A program made the translations under genes and the position numbers. From contig CAYUJE010000309.1 in the NCBI GenBank assembly GCA_964444865.1, positions 1-7,584 of the forward strand: 7,584 bases of DNA, given 5' to 3'. Below are positions 6,521-7,584 of this stretch, one piece after another. Each line of letters begins with the position of its first letter. The stretch's first letter is position 1. Source of the stretch: SXOA01 sp964444865 (lineage in GTDB: Bacteria; Planctomycetota; Planctomycetia; Pirellulales; Pirellulaceae). Below the pieces are notes generated by a model. It ran no database searches and was not told the origin of the DNA. It was given only the letters and a program-made list of their open reading frames with translations.

Positions 6521-6535
6521 GCCGTATATTAAGAT
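6508..6535 (+). promoter_or_regulatory. Probable lexA promoter
   Basis: TTGACT (6508-6513, 5/6 to the -35 consensus) and TAAGAT (6530-6535, 4/6 to the -10 consensus) have a 16-base spacer. The leader to ATG 6593 would be about 50 bases. The spacer is AT-rich near the -10 (TATATT at 6525-6530 is an alternative but sits too close to the -35). Confidence 0.45.
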
Positions 6536-6592
6536 ATGTCTAAGCGGCTATTGTTGGCCGTGTTTCATTCACCCGGAACAAGGAAACCCGGT

Positions 6593-7219
6593 ATGTCGTT
6601 GACCGATCAATTGACGGATCGTCAGGGAGAAGTTTTTGAATTCATTCGCAAGTGCATCAACACCCGCGGCTATGGGCCGACGGTGCGCGAGATTGGAGAG
6701 CAGTTTGAAATCAGCTCTCCCAACGGCGTGATGTGCCACTTGCGGGCCCTGGAGAAAAAGGGCTTGCTGATGCGGGTGCGGCAGAAGGACCGGGCCATCG
6801 CCCGCGCCATCGAGCTCGCTCCGGAAATCGTTGCCGAAGACAAGGGTCTCCCCTATGTCGGCACGGTCGCCGCCGGTGCCACCACGCTGGCCTTCGAGAC
6901 ACCCGAGCGGATTGACTTCGCGGACTTCTTCACTCCCACGCTGAGAAAGAACCTGTTCGTGCTCAAGGTGAAGGGCGACTCGATGGTTGACGCCCAGATT
7001 GCCGACGGCGACTACGTCGTCATCAAGAAGCAAAAGACGGCTCAGCCCGGACAAATCGTCATCGCTCAGACGGACGAGGACGAATCAACTCTCAAGTACT
7101 GGTATCCCGAGAACAACCGCATTCGTCTGCAGCCGGCTAATTCCTCCATGTCGCCGATTTATGTAAAAAGCGCTGCCGTTCTCGGTGTGCTTGTAGGTGT
7201 AGTGCGGAACTTGAACTAG
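6593..7219 (+). CDS. lexA: LexA repressor (SOS regulator, S24 self-cleaving protease)
   Basis: LexA represses DNA-damage genes and inactivates itself by RecA-stimulated autocleavage. I choose ATG 6593 (208 residues): AAGGAA at 6580-6585 is well placed, and MSLTDQLTDRQGEVFEFIRK matches the family's usual beginning, whereas ATG 6536 would add 19 unrelated residues and overlap the promoter. Residues 1-65 form the winged helix (GYGPTVREIGEQFEISSPNG, 26-45; HLRALEKKGL, 49-58). The cleavage site is Ala94-Gly95 in VGTVAAGATT. The catalytic dyad is Ser130 in KGDSMVDAQIADGDYV and Lys168 in ESTLKYW. All key residues are present, so it should be functional. Recognition-helix residues differ from E. coli, consistent with a different operator. 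It lies 243 bases after mobA and has its own likely promoter. Confidence 0.96.
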   Translation: MSLTDQLTDRQGEVFEFIRKCINTRGYGPTVREIGEQFEISSPNGVMCHLRALEKKGLLMRVRQKDRAIARAIELAPEIVAEDKGLPYVGTVAAGATTLAFETPERIDFADFFTPTLRKNLFVLKVKGDSMVDAQIADGDYVVIKKQKTAQPGQIVIAQTDEDESTLKYWYPENNRIRLQPANSSMSPIYVKSAAVLGVLVGVVRNLN

Positions 7220-7237
7220 GCAAAATTCACACAGGAC

Positions 7238-7315
7238 GGCCACGAAAAACGCGAAAGGTCATGAAGTAAGAGTCCTTGATTACTTGCTTCGTGCCGCTTC
7301 GTGTTTTTGGTGGCC
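7238..7315. repeat. Imperfect inverted repeat downstream of lexA
   Basis: The 18-base arms 7238-7255 (GGCCACGAAAAACGCGAA) and 7298-7315 (the reverse complement with two mismatches) flank an inner stem AAGTAA (7264-7269) / TTACTT (7280-7285). No T-tract follows directly. It may be a dispersed palindromic element, or a structure marking the 3' end of the lexA transcript. Confidence 0.5.
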
Positions 7316-7411
7316 AACGCTGTTTCTTGCTCCATCAGAAGCGAGATCGTCTCTCTTCCGGGACTCGCCGTCCGACCTTGCGCCACTTCACTCATCCTTG
7401 TGAACGAGCAC

Positions 7412-7449
7412 AAAAAAAACCCCGCCATTCACTTGCGTAAATGGCGGGG
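7412..7449 (-). terminator. Intrinsic terminator on the minus strand
   Basis: A perfect 10-bp GC-rich stem, CCCCGCCATT (7420-7429) with AATGGCGGGG (7440-7449) and a 10-base loop, is followed on the minus strand by eight Ts (7419-7412). This is a textbook Rho-independent terminator. Its direction means it ends a transcript coming from the right of the window, not lexA. No U-tract follows it on the plus strand. Confidence 0.88.
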
Positions 7450-7473
7450 CCGGAACAGAGAAGAGGCCAAAAA

Positions 7474-7584
7474 CTAACCAACCGTATGAAGGTATAAATC
7501 CGTCTCGCAACGGCATCTCGCTGAATCCGCGTTTATCATATCAGGATTGTTAGCAGTGTCCAGCTTTTTTGGGATAAAATTTTT
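7474..7584 (-). CDS. Possible C-terminal end of a gene entering from the right edge
   Basis: The minus frame starting at the right edge is open for 36 codons to TAG at 7476-7474, only 25 bases before the terminator stem at 7449. That arrangement suits the 3' end of a coding gene. The residues include KKLDTANNPDMINADSARC and show no recognisable domain. The same region could instead be the 3' part of a noncoding RNA; I see no feature that decides between these. Confidence 0.25.
   Translation of the reverse strand, partial: KNFIPKKLDTANNPDMINADSARCRCETDLYLHTVG

Noticed and set aside
6481..6592. Standard SOS boxes upstream of lexA
   Set aside because: CTGT at 6484 is not followed by N8-ACAG, and no GAAC-N4-GTTC pair is present, so no known operator type could be called.
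6569..7054. A 161-codon minus-strand frame opposite lexA
   Set aside because: It is antisense to a LexA protein with all catalytic residues, and has no motif of its own.
1..7584. CRISPR array, tRNA, rRNA or a complete insertion sequence
   Set aside because: No regularly spaced direct repeats, no tRNA cloverleaf or terminal CCA pattern, and no transposase gene with terminal inverted repeats were visible on either strand.

Overview
The window looks like a chromosomal piece from a planctomycete (Planctomycetota). The evidence is a minus-strand protein combining a c-type haem site with the DUF1587-type domain, and a Tat-exported DUF1501 protein. Both families are strongly expanded in that phylum. 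A degraded tyrosine recombinase of a kind I associate with planctomycete genomes agrees with this. Assignment below phylum is not possible from the sequence.

Layout. 1-650 (minus) is the N-terminal part of a secreted cytochrome/DUF1587 protein that runs off the left edge. 651-981 holds a long hairpin and a possible promoter but no gene. 982-1395 (minus) is a tyrosine recombinase relic with a premature stop and a frameshift. 1583-1861 (plus) is a doubtful small ORF. 1874-2878 (plus) encodes an exported alpha/beta hydrolase with a complete Ser-Asp-His triad. 2971-4257 (minus) encodes the DUF1501 protein and converges on the hydrolase. The 92 bases between them carry two copies of a palindromic unit in inverted orientation, and these supply the stop codons of both genes. 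4258-4689 is the leader and promoter region of the DUF1501 gene. 4690-5433 (plus) is an unrecognised protein interrupted by a 100-N assembly gap. 5465-5539 is a 24-codon ORF with a good ribosome-binding site. 5600-6349 (plus) is a MobA-type molybdenum cofactor guanylyltransferase, and 6593-7219 (plus) is LexA. The right end has an imperfect inverted repeat after lexA, then a strong intrinsic terminator on the minus strand serving a transcript that enters from beyond the right edge.

How the parts relate. The genes do not form one pathway. The cytochrome/DUF1587 and DUF1501 proteins belong to the exported planctomycete set often linked to degradation of complex substrates, and the hydrolase is also exported. 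mobA and lexA are housekeeping genes (molybdopterin guanine dinucleotide synthesis, SOS repressor) on the same strand, but 243 bases and a probable lexA promoter separate them. I found no convincing undescribed multi-gene system. The items most worth checking are the stop-donating inverted repeat at 2875-2974, the repeated CTAT-N2-AC elements at the lexA promoter, and the terminated transcript entering from the right.
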